Shown piece by piece: positions 36,412 through 45,114 of a DNA stretch of 64,000 bases. The notes under the pieces are model-generated. The model was given only the letters and a program-made list of their open reading frames with translations. It did not search any database and was not told where the DNA came from. The stretch's first letter is position 1. Every line of letters starts with the position of its first letter. Source of the DNA: JACMLD01 sp963705285 (lineage in GTDB: Bacteria > Bacteroidota > Bacteroidia > Chitinophagales > Chitinophagaceae); assembly GCA_963705285.1 (NCBI GenBank), contig OY970066.1:2108001-2172000 (forward strand), read 5' to 3'. A program made the position numbers and the translations under genes.

Positions 36412-37413
36412 ATGAAAGCAATCATTCCAGTGGCTGGTGCCGGTACCAAGCTTCGTCCGCATACTTACACGCAACCAAAGGCACTTATACCCCTTGCCGG
36501 TAAAACGGTACTGAGCATTATTGTGGAGCAATTGCATGATGCCGGTATTGTGGAGTTTATTTTTATCATTGGTTATTTGGGAGATAAGATACAGGATTAT
36601 GTAAGAGAAAAATATCCTTACCTGCAAACGCATTTTATTCACCAGAACGAAAGGCAGGGCCTGGGCCATGCCATATTGCTTACCCGCGAAATTGTGGCAA
36701 GCGATGAAGTGTTTATTGTTTTGGGCGATTCTATCTGCGAGTACAGTGTAGAAGAAGTACTCAGCAATCCTTTTTCTATGGTAGGCGTTAAAAGGGTAGA
36801 CGATCCACGCGCATTTGGCGTGGCAGAAATGAGTGAAGATGGTTTTGTAAGTAAAGTGGTGGAGAAACCGCAAATACCCAAATCTAATATGGCATTGGTA
36901 GGCATCTACCGCATCCGCGAATCAGACTCTTTGTTCAATTGCTTAGACAATAATATAAAGAATGAAGTAAAAAGCCGCGGTGGTGGTTATAATCTTACCG
37001 ATGCATTGGAATGCATGATTCAAAACGGCGCAAAAATTCAACCTTATAAAGTACAGAATTGGTTTGATTGCGGCCGCAAACAATCGCTGCTCGAAAGCAA
37101 TGCCACGTTGTTAAAAAAGTTTGGTCACGTTATTTCAGATGATCATCAGTTTGAAAATACCATCATCATTCCGCCGGTAAGCATTGCTGCCGGTTGCGAT
37201 ATAAAAAATTCCATCATCGGCCCCAATGTGGCCATCGGCGAAAAAGTAACCATCAATTACTCCATTGTAAAAGATTCCATCATTGGTGCATTTGCTAATT
37301 TGCTCGACATCGTATTAACCGATTCGCTCATTGGCAGTGATACCGAGCTCAAAGGCGAAAGCCGCAGCCTTAATATCGGCGATAATACAGAGATTGATTT
37401 GGGGAAGAGTTAA
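36412..37413 (+). CDS. Sugar-1-phosphate nucleotidyltransferase with left-handed beta-helix
   Basis: 333 aa. The N-terminal Rossmann domain (about 1-235) has the nucleotide-binding signature AGAGTKLRPHT with KALIPLAGK, and the metal-binding Asp in FIVLGDSICEY. Similar enzymes (glucose-1-phosphate thymidylyltransferase, RmlA-like, or UDP/GDP-sugar synthetases) activate sugars for surface glycans. The C-terminal hexapeptide repeats (about 250-330: CDIKNSIIGPNVAIGEKVTI ...) form a left-handed beta helix. The nucleotide and sugar specificity is not clear from the sequence. It is an isolated gene whose 3' end runs into a C/G-rich repeat element. Confidence 0.8.
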   Translation: MKAIIPVAGAGTKLRPHTYTQPKALIPLAGKTVLSIIVEQLHDAGIVEFIFIIGYLGDKIQDYVREKYPYLQTHFIHQNERQGLGHAILLTREIVASDEVFIVLGDSICEYSVEEVLSNPFSMVGVKRVDDPRAFGVAEMSEDGFVSKVVEKPQIPKSNMALVGIYRIRESDSLFNCLDNNIKNEVKSRGGGYNLTDALECMIQNGAKIQPYKVQNWFDCGRKQSLLESNATLLKKFGHVISDDHQFENTIIIPPVSIAAGCDIKNSIIGPNVAIGEKVTINYSIVKDSIIGAFANLLDIVLTDSLIGSDTELKGESRSLNIGDNTEIDLGKS

Positions 37414-37425
37414 CCCCCCCCAACC

Positions 37426-37651
37426 AACCACCCCCCGGCCCCCTGAAGGGGAGTGCTACGTTTCTTAAGCTCAATCTTTTAAAAAAGGTAGGTTGGATTT
37501 CTGATTTATCGAATCAGATATTATCGCTTGAGTACAAGTAACAAGTAGATCATTAGAGACTAGTGGCAAGCAAATTAGTATCCAAACAATTATCTGCATA
37601 CTACGTATATTAATAAACGTAGTATTCCCCCTTTAGGGGGTTAGGGGGTTT
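37426..37651. mobile_element. MITE-like repeat element (about 226 bp, no ORF)
   Basis: Two inverted arms bound a non-coding AT-rich core. The left arm (37426-37460) contains the palindrome CCCCTGAAGGGG and ends in GCTACG; the right arm (37618-37651), on the opposite strand, has CCCCCTAAAGGGGG and ends in ACTACG. The arms are related but diverged. An internal ACTACGT/ACGTAGT repeat (about 37600-37623) is also visible. No transposase frame is present, so it would depend on an element elsewhere. The right arm contains the stop codon of cysM. Confidence 0.5.
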
Positions 37652-38537
37652 CATGAGTTGTGGTGGGGGTAAAAAGATCACTGCTGAGGTACCTGTCGCC
37701 GCGATCGCATACAATAAACACAATTATGCCGGAGGGTATTTCTTTTGCCAGCCTGATGGCAGCCGAAGCTGCCCCACCACTGCTCATACCGGCAAATACC
37801 GCTTCTGTTTTTGCCAGTTGACGTGTCATATCTGATGCTTCCTGTTGAGAAATATCCATGATGCGGTCTACCCGTGATGGTTCATAAATTTTTGGGAGGT
37901 ATTCTTTTGGCCATCGCCTGATGCCGGGTATAGATGATTCTTCCGTAGGCTGACAACCGATGATTTGAATGGCTGCATTTTTTTCTTTCAGAAACCGCGA
38001 CGTGCCCATGATGGTACCGGTAGTGCCCATTGAACTTACAAAATGGGTGATGCCAGCATCGGTATCGCGCCATATTTCAGGGCCGGTAGTTTTATAATGC
38101 GCCAGGTAATTATCAGGATTAGAGAACTGGTTCAACAAAAAATAATTGCCACTGGCGCCTTTTTCTTCCGCATAATCGCGGCAGGTCTCAATATTTTCCA
38201 GCAGTGTTACTTTGGCGCCAAATGCCTCCATGGTAAGCGTGCGTTCCCGGGTAGAGCTGGAGGGCATCACCAGTTCAATTTCAAGATCAAACAAACGGGC
38301 AATCATAGCAAGTGCAATACCTGTATTACCGCTGGTGGCTTCCACCAGTTTGATGCCGGGTTTAATATCGCCGCGTTCCAGCGCGCTGCGTATCATATTC
38401 AGCGCGGGCCGGTCTTTTACACTGCCACCGGGATTGTTGCCTTCCAGTTTGGCATACATCCGCACCGCCGGGTTGGGATTGAGTTTGGTAATTTCAACCA
38501 TGGGTGTATTGCCCACTAAATCTAATATGCTTGCCAT
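37641..38537 (-). CDS. cysM: Cysteine synthase (O-acetylserine sulfhydrylase)
   Basis: 298-aa PLP enzyme that makes cysteine from O-acetylserine and sulfide (or thiosulfate). The PLP lysine lies in GGSVKDRPAL (about 40-49), the substrate loop is ATSGNTGIAL, and the phosphate-binding segment is SSMGTTGTIMG. The mixture of motifs is nearer CysM than CysK, but isozyme assignment is not certain. The C-terminus (TPTTTHETP) and stop codon are read from the right arm of a repeat element, which may have trimmed or replaced a few residues. cysE follows upstream on the same strand with a 152-nt repeat-rich gap; the two make a short cysteine biosynthesis unit. Confidence 0.9.
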   Translation of the reverse strand: MASILDLVGNTPMVEITKLNPNPAVRMYAKLEGNNPGGSVKDRPALNMIRSALERGDIKPGIKLVEATSGNTGIALAMIARLFDLEIELVMPSSSTRERTLTMEAFGAKVTLLENIETCRDYAEEKGASGNYFLLNQFSNPDNYLAHYKTTGPEIWRDTDAGITHFVSSMGTTGTIMGTSRFLKEKNAAIQIIGCQPTEESSIPGIRRWPKEYLPKIYEPSRVDRIMDISQQEASDMTRQLAKTEAVFAGMSSGGAASAAIRLAKEIPSGIIVFIVCDRGDRYLSSDLFTPTTTHETP

Positions 38538-38620
38538 TGTGGTAGTAATTATTTACGGTGAAAAAAATCTGGTCCGACCTGCGGTGCCGACCTGATTTTT
38601 ATCACGGTCATTTGTGTTCT

Positions 38621-38705
38621 TATTCGCTCTTTATTCGCGTCCAATTAGCGTTTCCTATTCGCTCTCTATTCGCGTCTCATTAGTGTTTCTTATTCGCGTC
38701 TCACC
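38621..38705. repeat. 35-bp tandem repeat between cysM and cysE
   Basis: Two complete units (38621-38655 and 38656-38690) and a partial third one, all starting TATTCGC. They contain TATTCGCG and ATTAG motifs and differ at a few positions. The third, partial unit is translated as the last residues of CysE (RVRRE) and supplies its stop codon. Confidence 0.7.
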
Positions 38706-39502
38706 CGTTCCGTAATTTCTATCTCCGCCTTGTGGTATACCGCAGAGTAAGGTGCTACACTTTTTGTTAGCCAAACATTTCCGCCAATAATACTATGGTG
38801 GCCGATAACTGTTTCGCCACCCAGTATAGTAGCGCCCGAATAAATGATTACATAATCTTCTACCGTGGGGTGGCGTTTGGTAAAAGCCATCGTTTTATCT
38901 ACACTCAGCGCACCCAGCGTTACCCCCTGGTATAATTTTACGTGGTTGCCTATTTTGCACGTTTCACCAATAACGGTTCCGGTTCCATGATCTATGTACA
39001 GGTGTTCACCAATCTCTGCGCCGGGGTGTATATCGATGCCTGTTTGCGAATGTGCATATTCTGTAAGAATGCGCGGCAGCAGGGGGATATCCAGTTTTAA
39101 TAACGCATGCGCAATGCGGTAAAAACAAATAGCAAAAAAACCAGGATAGGTACGGATCACTTCAAACTCGCTTTTTGCTGCAGGGTCGCCTTGTGCAATG
39201 GCCGTAACATCAGCATTCAGCAAGCGGTATATTTCGGGCAATTGCTGAAAAAATGTTTTTGCCTTGAGGCGGTTATCGCAATCCTGGCATTCTTTGGTAC
39301 TTTCCAGTATGCCTACCAAATTGCTTTCCAGCTGGTGAAAGGCGGCTTCAAACTGTATTGGTGTAGAAAAAAATTGTTTTGATAATTCAGGATATAGCAA
39401 CCGCACCAGCTGTACCGCCCAGTCTGTAATAACACTGTTGGCGGGAACGTCTTCTGTTTGCTGCTGTTTATCAAAAATAGACTGAAAAAAAGCCTGGTTC
39501 AT
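38690..39502 (-). CDS. cysE: Serine O-acetyltransferase
   Basis: 270 aa. Acetylates serine with acetyl-CoA, the first step to cysteine. The N-terminal helical domain (about 1-140) is followed by left-handed beta-helix repeats including GIDIHPGAEIGEHLYIDHGTG, TVIGETCKIGNHVKLYQGVTLG and PTVEDYVIIYSGATILGGETVIGHHSIIGGNVW. The C-terminus is unusual: it ends in ITERVRRE, encoded by a tandem repeat unit, instead of the family's usual tail that inserts into the cysteine synthase active site with a terminal Ile. It therefore may not form the normal CysE-CysM regulatory complex. It is upstream of cysM on the same strand. Confidence 0.9.
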   Translation of the reverse strand: MNQAFFQSIFDKQQQTEDVPANSVITDWAVQLVRLLYPELSKQFFSTPIQFEAAFHQLESNLVGILESTKECQDCDNRLKAKTFFQQLPEIYRLLNADVTAIAQGDPAAKSEFEVIRTYPGFFAICFYRIAHALLKLDIPLLPRILTEYAHSQTGIDIHPGAEIGEHLYIDHGTGTVIGETCKIGNHVKLYQGVTLGALSVDKTMAFTKRHPTVEDYVIIYSGATILGGETVIGHHSIIGGNVWLTKSVAPYSAVYHKAEIEITERVRRE

Positions 39503-39655
39503 AATCAGTGATTCAGGTAATGCAAAGTATAAACAATAAACGGGTAAAAAGTTTGTAAAGTTGCAGTTTTTTTACCGGAGTACTTGTAAGGGGCACACAA
39601 TTATCGCTGCGGCCACAGCCCGTATTGGCAGGTTTATCATGAAAAGTTCAGCAAG

Positions 39656-39778
39656 ATGGATTTTTTCCGCGGCAGCCGCCGCCTTTATGATAAATTTGTG
39701 CAAACCCACACGCAGCGCTTTATCAGAGAGTTGGTATTGGCAGACAACAAAGACCATTTTATAAAACCCGAACAATGA
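39656..39778 (+). CDS. Small ORF (40 aa) coupled to the DUF4071-type gene
   Basis: An ATG-initiated frame of 40 codons reading MDFFRGSRRLYDKFVQTHTQ and ending DNKDHFIKPEQ. Its stop overlaps the next start as ATGA (39775-39778), a strong coupling arrangement. The frame is open upstream to 39590, so a non-ATG start could add about 22 residues. The sequence is basic/aromatic with no signal peptide or membrane segment and no recognised family. The overlap and normal-looking composition support it; chance cannot be excluded in 270 nt of otherwise empty DNA. Confidence 0.4.
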   Translation: MDFFRGSRRLYDKFVQTHTQRFIRELVLADNKDHFIKPEQ

Positions 39779-41094
39779 CTAAAACCTGTTTTGTTATAAC
39801 TGGTTATGGTATCAAAAAAGATTATATCAAAAACCGTGATATTGATCTCGACAAAACGTTCAGGCATATTATTCAACCCGTTTTTGCAGAGCTTGGGTAT
39901 GAATGCAAACGGTCGTGCGATTATCCGCCGGCTATGATAGACAGCATTATGTACAAAGGTATTTTTAATGCCGATTTTGTATTGGCCGATATCAGTACCC
40001 TTAACCCCAACGCGATGTATGAACTAGGTGTGCGCCATGCACTGCGCCCCTACACCACATTGGTGATTTGTGAAGACAGGATGTTTAAAGATAATAACTG
40101 CCCATTTGATCTCAGCCATCTGTCTATGCTATTCTACCGGCACGATGGCGTGTTGCTAGACATTGACGAAGTAGCCAGGTTCAGGCAGGTGTTGAAAGAA
40201 AAGGTGATGCAGATGCTTACAGCCAGGCATATAGACAGCCCCGTTCATACCTACCTTTCCGGTTTGCAGGTAATGCTGAAAACCGAAGCACTGGTTGAAA
40301 ACATTGCAGCTAACCAATTGCCTACAGGCAATGAAAACCAATCGCCATTCAGTGTGGTAGACAAAGAAGCTGCCGTTTATAAAGCCAATGGCACACCAAC
40401 GCTGGCAGAAATGATTGACACTGCAAAAACTGCCATGAACAATGAACAATATGAAGTGGCTATTGCAGGGTTTAAAGAATTGCTTAACATAACACCGGGC
40501 GACACGCATTTTATTCTGCAGCTTTGCCGCGCGGTATATAAATCCAATTTGCCCGATCCGCTCACCGCCAGTAATGAAGCGTACCGGATACTGCTGCAAT
40601 TAAACCCGGATACATCTATTTGTAATGAAACGCTGGGCATGGCCGGAAATATTCATAAAAATCTGTACCGTCTTACGAATGATAAATTATACCTGGAAAA
40701 AGGGCTCCGGTTCTATGAGCGCGGTTATTATGTGGGCAATGATTATTACAATGGTATCAATACCGCTTTTTTGTATTGGATAATGGCATCCGTAGCCAAC
40801 GATAAAGAACAAACACGCTTTTTTGCAATGCAGGCAGAAAAAATAGACAGGCGGGTAATAGAAATCTGTAACAGCATCATGGAAGGGAAGTATGAAAAAA
40901 GAACGGATCGCGAATGGATAATCAATGCACTGGCAGAAGCTTATTTTGGACTGAATGATACCCACAACTTTGAACGCATTGCTGAGCAAAGAAAAAAAGA
41001 ACAGACAACGGGAAGCCAGCAAAGTTTTAACAGGCAACTGGCCACATTGACAGCCATCAAACAACAAGTCGATGGAATATTAGCCAGTCATTGA
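39775..41094 (+). CDS. Deoxyribosyltransferase-like + TPR protein (bacterial DUF4071/TRAFs-binding class)
   Basis: 439 aa, cytoplasmic. Residues 3-125 resemble the nucleoside 2-deoxyribosyltransferase/DRHyd fold: CFVITGYGIKKDY, IIQPVFAELGYECKRS, IFNADFVLADISTLNPNAMYELGVRHAL with a conserved Glu83 in YELG, TTLVICE, and a final CPFDLSH. The rest (about 200-430) is TPR-like helical (NNEQYEVAIAGFKELLNITPGD, KLYLEKGLRFYERGYYVGNDYY), the form known as DUF4071/MAP3K TRAFs-binding in metazoan ASK kinases and in bacterial proteins. Comparative work by Aravind and colleagues linked such domains to nucleotide-centred immunity; I recall this and could not check it. Enzymatic activity here is not shown. 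It is preceded by an overlapping 40-codon ORF. Confidence 0.75.
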   Translation: MTKTCFVITGYGIKKDYIKNRDIDLDKTFRHIIQPVFAELGYECKRSCDYPPAMIDSIMYKGIFNADFVLADISTLNPNAMYELGVRHALRPYTTLVICEDRMFKDNNCPFDLSHLSMLFYRHDGVLLDIDEVARFRQVLKEKVMQMLTARHIDSPVHTYLSGLQVMLKTEALVENIAANQLPTGNENQSPFSVVDKEAAVYKANGTPTLAEMIDTAKTAMNNEQYEVAIAGFKELLNITPGDTHFILQLCRAVYKSNLPDPLTASNEAYRILLQLNPDTSICNETLGMAGNIHKNLYRLTNDKLYLEKGLRFYERGYYVGNDYYNGINTAFLYWIMASVANDKEQTRFFAMQAEKIDRRVIEICNSIMEGKYEKRTDREWIINALAEAYFGLNDTHNFERIAEQRKKEQTTGSQQSFNRQLATLTAIKQQVDGILASH

Positions 41095-41097
41095 TGT

Positions 41098-41129
41098 TTT
41101 GCCTGGGCCTCCCCCTTTCATTACCTATA
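41098..41129 (+). promoter_or_regulatory. Candidate promoter for the purine cluster
   Basis: TTTG at 41098-41101 and TACCTATA at 41122-41129, separated by 20 nt, approximate the Bacteroidota -33/-7 pair (TTTG, TAnnTTTG) with two mismatches in the second box. It would start transcription close to the TTG start codon of allB at 41152. Confidence 0.35.
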
Positions 41130-41151
41130 TTCTAAATTTAAAACTATTTAT

Positions 41152-42486
41152 TTGAAATCGGCCATACATAGTACACGCACTATTATTGACGGTGCAGCTA
41201 CAGACGCAACGGTCAGTATTGAAAATGGCGTCATTACCGGCATCAGCAGCGGGGTTCTGCAGGAGCGGGGTGTCGACTTTACCGAGGTAGGAGACAATGT
41301 TCTGATGGCTGGCATAATTGATCCGCATGTACATATTAATGAACCGGGCAGAACAGAATGGGAAGGTTTTGATAGCGCCACCAGGGCCGCGATAGCCGGC
41401 GGTGTTACCTGCCTGGTAGATATGCCCCTCAATGCATCTCCCGTTACCACTACAGTACAGGCGTTCGACCAAAAAGTAGCGGCCACCAATAATCAACTGC
41501 ATACGCATTGCGGTTTTTGGGGCGGACTGGTGCCCGGCAACGATCAGCAGATTGCGCCATTGGCTGCCAAAGGAGTACTGGGGTTCAAGGCCTTTCTTAC
41601 CCATTCAGGCATCGATGAATTTCCTAATGTTACAGAAGATGATTTGCACAAAGCCATGCCCATCATCGCCGGCCTGGGACTGCCATTGCTGGTACATGCA
41701 GAAATAGCTACCCCGCATGCAAATGAAGTAATGAGCGATAAGCGATCTTATAATGATTACCTGCTGAGCAGGCCGCGCCATTGGGAAGACGATGCGATTG
41801 CCATGATGATAAGATTGTGCAAACAGTATAATTGCCGGACGCACATTGTTCACCTGTCTTCGGCTGACTCAATACAACAGATCGAAGAAGCGCGGCAAAG
41901 CGGTTGGCCCATTACGGTAGAAACGGCCCAACATTACTTGTATTTCGCGGCGGAAGAAATAGCCGACGGACAAACGGCTTTTAAATGCGCGCCTCCTATT
42001 CGCGAAAAGGCAAACAATGATCAATTATGGTTGGCGGTGCAACAAGGAGTGATTGATTTGGTGGCCACAGATCACTCACCTGCCACACCTGCGTTAAAAG
42101 AATTACAAAGCGGCGATTTCAGCAAGGCCTGGGGTGGCATTGCATCCATACAATTTGCATTGCCCGTTCTCTGGACAACCGCCAGGCAACACAGCGGTGC
42201 ATTAACTGATATGGCCAAATGGTTGTGCGAAGCGCCGGCAAGGCTAATAGGCAAACAGGCCAGCAAAGGAAAAATTGCCCCTGGGTTTGATGCAGACCTG
42301 GTAGTATGGAACCCGGAACAGTCCTTTGTGGTAAATGAATCGATTATTCTGCACAAACATACTGTTACACCCTATTTAAATGAGCGGCTATGGGGTACCG
42401 TTAGTCAAACCTGGCTAAACGGGATAAAAGTTTTTGACAATAACCAGGTTAAGCAGCTTAACCAGGGTAAAATTATTTTACATTAA
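41152..42486 (+). CDS. allB: Allantoinase
   Basis: 444-aa amidohydrolase that opens allantoin to allantoate. Metal-binding motifs: DPHVHINEPG (about 61-70), the carboxylated Lys in GFKAFLTHSG (about 143), HAE near 182, HIVHLSS near 230 and the Asp in VATDHSPATP near 305. The start is TTG at 41152 (KSAIHSTRTIID), since no ATG occurs before the first metal ligands; a shorter ATG start would delete part of the barrel. Its stop overlaps allC by one base (TAATG), a translational coupling. It is the first gene of a nine-gene ureide/purine run. Confidence 0.9.
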   Translation: MKSAIHSTRTIIDGAATDATVSIENGVITGISSGVLQERGVDFTEVGDNVLMAGIIDPHVHINEPGRTEWEGFDSATRAAIAGGVTCLVDMPLNASPVTTTVQAFDQKVAATNNQLHTHCGFWGGLVPGNDQQIAPLAAKGVLGFKAFLTHSGIDEFPNVTEDDLHKAMPIIAGLGLPLLVHAEIATPHANEVMSDKRSYNDYLLSRPRHWEDDAIAMMIRLCKQYNCRTHIVHLSSADSIQQIEEARQSGWPITVETAQHYLYFAAEEIADGQTAFKCAPPIREKANNDQLWLAVQQGVIDLVATDHSPATPALKELQSGDFSKAWGGIASIQFALPVLWTTARQHSGALTDMAKWLCEAPARLIGKQASKGKIAPGFDADLVVWNPEQSFVVNESIILHKHTVTPYLNERLWGTVSQTWLNGIKVFDNNQVKQLNQGKIILH

Positions 42487-43721
42487 TGGAACAAGCCTTA
42501 CAACGGGCCACACAGGTAATGGCACAGATAAGTGAACTGGCGGCCATCAGTGAAGAAAAAAATGGCATTACACGCCTGTTTGGTACCCCTGCTTTTTTAA
42601 TGGGTAGTCGTTTTATACTCAGCCTAATGAAAGCCGCTGGGCTGGATGCGCGTATTGACAACATGGGCAATGTACGCGGCCGCCTGGCATCTGCCAATCA
42701 AAACGCAAAGACACTGGTAATAGCATCACATATAGACACCGTGCGCAATGCCGGTAAGTTTGACGGCCCGCTGGGTGTGTTGCTGGGGCTGAATATAGTA
42801 GAGAATATTATCAGCACCGGTATTGAACTGCCATTTCATATTGAACTGATAGCTTTCAGCGATGAAGAGGGTGTTCGCTTTCATACCACATACCTCGGCA
42901 GTAAGGTAGTGGCGGGTGCGTTTGAAAACGGTCTGCTGCACAAAACAGATGATACCGGTATTTCATTGCAGGATGCCATTGTAATAATGGGTGGCAACCC
43001 TGACGCGTTGTCGGAAGATGCCATTGGTGCGGACAACTGGCTGGGTTATTTTGAAATTCATATTGAGCAGGGGCCGGTGTTGTTTGAGGCGGAGATACCG
43101 GTGGCCGTAGTTACTGCCATTGCGGGGCAGAAAAGGGCAGAAATAACTTTTGAAGGTGTGGCGGGGCATGCGGGTACTGTACCCATGCATATGCGGCAGG
43201 ATGCTTTATGTTGTGCAGCTGAATTTATACTGGAAACAGAAAAGCTGGCAAGCAGCAACAATATTGTAGCCACGGTGGGCAAACTGCATATTAATGATGC
43301 GGCCAGCAATACTATTCCGGGTACGGTAACCTGCACGCTGGATCTCCGCAGCGCTGATGAAGCGGTATCCGCGACTGCGTATGAACAATTGAAACAAACC
43401 TGTATAACCCTCTGCCATAACCGAAAAATTACACCTGTATGGAATCTTGTTCAGCAAACAGCACCCGTGCAGTGCAATGAAGGTTTGAATGCGTTACTGT
43501 CAGCGGCCATACAGCAATGTGGTTATCCGCTCATAACAATGCCCAGTGGGGCCGGGCATGATGCAGTGGCGGTATCTTCCGTTTCGCCGGTAGCCATGCT
43601 TTTTGTACGGTGCTATAAGGGTATCAGCCACCATCCCAAAGAAGATGTGGAATTAAAAGATATAGCGGCTGCTATCAAAGTTTCTGATAACTTTATTCAA
43701 CAATTAAGGCGCCGCGGCTGA
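42486..43721 (+). CDS. allC: Allantoate amidohydrolase (M20 family)
   Basis: 411 aa, Zn/Mn peptidase-like hydrolase that converts allantoate to ureidoglycine, ammonia and CO2. The metal ligands are in IASHIDTVRNAGKFDGPLGV (about 80-99) and FSDEEGVRFHTTYLGS (about 122-137), with a late His in GAGHDAVAVS. The lid domain contains AGHAGTVPMHMRQDAL. The family also holds ureidoglycolate amidohydrolase and beta-ureidopropionase; position between allB and the ureidoglycine enzyme supports allantoate as substrate, and it might also act later on ureidoglycolate. One-base overlap with allB. Confidence 0.85.
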   Translation: MEQALQRATQVMAQISELAAISEEKNGITRLFGTPAFLMGSRFILSLMKAAGLDARIDNMGNVRGRLASANQNAKTLVIASHIDTVRNAGKFDGPLGVLLGLNIVENIISTGIELPFHIELIAFSDEEGVRFHTTYLGSKVVAGAFENGLLHKTDDTGISLQDAIVIMGGNPDALSEDAIGADNWLGYFEIHIEQGPVLFEAEIPVAVVTAIAGQKRAEITFEGVAGHAGTVPMHMRQDALCCAAEFILETEKLASSNNIVATVGKLHINDAASNTIPGTVTCTLDLRSADEAVSATAYEQLKQTCITLCHNRKITPVWNLVQQTAPVQCNEGLNALLSAAIQQCGYPLITMPSGAGHDAVAVSSVSPVAMLFVRCYKGISHHPKEDVELKDIAAAIKVSDNFIQQLRRRG

Positions 43722-43755
43722 CCATTGCCGCAGCGCAAATTAAATAGTAACCATC

Positions 43756-44502
43756 ATGGAAATATCTGCATTAACAAGGTCGGTGGTAAAAAGAAATCAT
43801 GCCGTAATCAGTCCCGATGGATACATCAACAGCAATGTACCCGGTTGGACGGATTGCCGCGTAAACGTGATTATTAGCGAAGCCATGGGTGCGCAGCTCT
43901 GCCAAACATTGGTAACAGCCGGCACAGGCGCCAAACTGGAAGGAAAAACAACCGCATCGCAAATATTTTTTTACGTAGTGAAAGGGTCTGTCAATGCAAA
44001 AATAGCCGGAGACAGTGGGCATTTGCACACCGGGCAGTTTGTATATGTGCCGGTAAATACTGATTATATTTTGTATGACATGGAAGCTGACACGGAGTTA
44101 CTGACCTTTCATAAAGTTTACGAACCATTATCAGGCTATAAAATACCCGCGGTGATATTTGGTAACGCTGCCAGTATTCCCGCACCTGCCTACCTGGGTG
44201 ATCCTGCTTTGCGCCTGCAGGTATTACTGCCCGATGATCTTTCTTTTGATATGGCGGTGAATATTTTTACGTACGACAGTGGTGGCCACCTGCCGTTGGT
44301 GGAAACACACGTAATGGAACACGGACTTTTATACTTGCAGGGGCAGGGTATTTACCGGCTTGACCAGGATTGGTATCCCGTCAAAAAAGGTGATTCAATA
44401 TGGATGGCGCCGTACTGCCAGCAATGGTTTACAGCTATGGGCAAAGAACCGGCTGTGTATATTTATTACAAGAACGTAAACCGGTTTCCTGCAGTAGTTT
44501 AA
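43756..44502 (+). CDS. allE: (S)-ureidoglycine aminohydrolase
   Basis: 248-aa bicupin that removes ammonia from (S)-ureidoglycine to give (S)-ureidoglycolate. The second cupin carries the metal ligands in LPLVETHVMEHGLL (Glu, His, His) and in PYCQQWF (Gln), the same set as known enzymes of this family. It is 34 nt downstream of allC and continues the pathway. No ureidoglycolate lyase or dehydrogenase is encoded after it in the window. Confidence 0.9.
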   Translation: MEISALTRSVVKRNHAVISPDGYINSNVPGWTDCRVNVIISEAMGAQLCQTLVTAGTGAKLEGKTTASQIFFYVVKGSVNAKIAGDSGHLHTGQFVYVPVNTDYILYDMEADTELLTFHKVYEPLSGYKIPAVIFGNAASIPAPAYLGDPALRLQVLLPDDLSFDMAVNIFTYDSGGHLPLVETHVMEHGLLYLQGQGIYRLDQDWYPVKKGDSIWMAPYCQQWFTAMGKEPAVYIYYKNVNRFPAVV

Positions 44503-44610
44503 TAACAATAAATGGACTGCATGTCGCAAACAACAGGTATGTGGTGGCAGGCTACGGACGGTGCCTTGAATAGGCCAATCGTATTCAGCGAATAAGAAAC
44601 TTGCGAAAGC

Positions 44611-45114
44611 ATGACATTACAAGAACTAAATAATCTTTCCCCCGAAGAAAAAAAAACGCAACTGCAGCAATGCTGCGGTGCGGCGGCATGGGTAGAAAAA
44701 ATGCTTGCCAATTTCCAGTTTCCAGATAAAGCATCCTTGTTGAAGAAAGCGGAAGAAATATGGTGCCAATGTACGGAAGCAGACTGGCGTGAAGCTTTTA
44801 CCCATCACCCGCGCATTGGCAGCAGGGAAACACTGGCGCAGAAATTTGCTTCCACCGTACATTTTACAACACTGGAACAAAAAGGTGCCAGCGGTGCCGA
44901 TGAAGCTACATTAGACGCATTACTGGCAGGCAACCAGGCGTATGAAAACAAGTTTGGTTTTATATTCATTGTTTGCGCTACCGGTAAATCGGCCGCGGAA
45001 ATGTTATCATTGCTGCAGCTGCGTTTGAATAACCATCCATCTGATGAAATCATGATTGCAGCAGCAGAACAAAACAAGATTACCCTTATACGCTTAGAAA
45101 AATTACTGGCATGA
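44611..45114 (+). CDS. uraD: OHCU decarboxylase
   Basis: 167 aa. Decarboxylates 2-oxo-4-hydroxy-4-carboxy-5-ureidoimidazoline to (S)-allantoin, the last step of urate conversion. The catalytic His is in HHPRIGSRE (about 68-76) and the second conserved segment is ASGADEATLDALLAGNQAYENKFGFIFIVCATG. The last codon overlaps the next gene by 4 nt (ATGA), indicating coupling to uraH, the previous enzyme of the pathway. A 108-nt gap without features precedes it. Confidence 0.95.
   Translation: MTLQELNNLSPEEKKTQLQQCCGAAAWVEKMLANFQFPDKASLLKKAEEIWCQCTEADWREAFTHHPRIGSRETLAQKFASTVHFTTLEQKGASGADEATLDALLAGNQAYENKFGFIFIVCATGKSAAEMLSLLQLRLNNHPSDEIMIAAAEQNKITLIRLEKLLA

Noticed and set aside
39561..39764. 67-codon plus-strand frame before the DUF4071-type gene
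   Set aside because: Alanine-rich with no plausible homology; the overlapping 40-codon frame that is coupled by ATGA is the better candidate.
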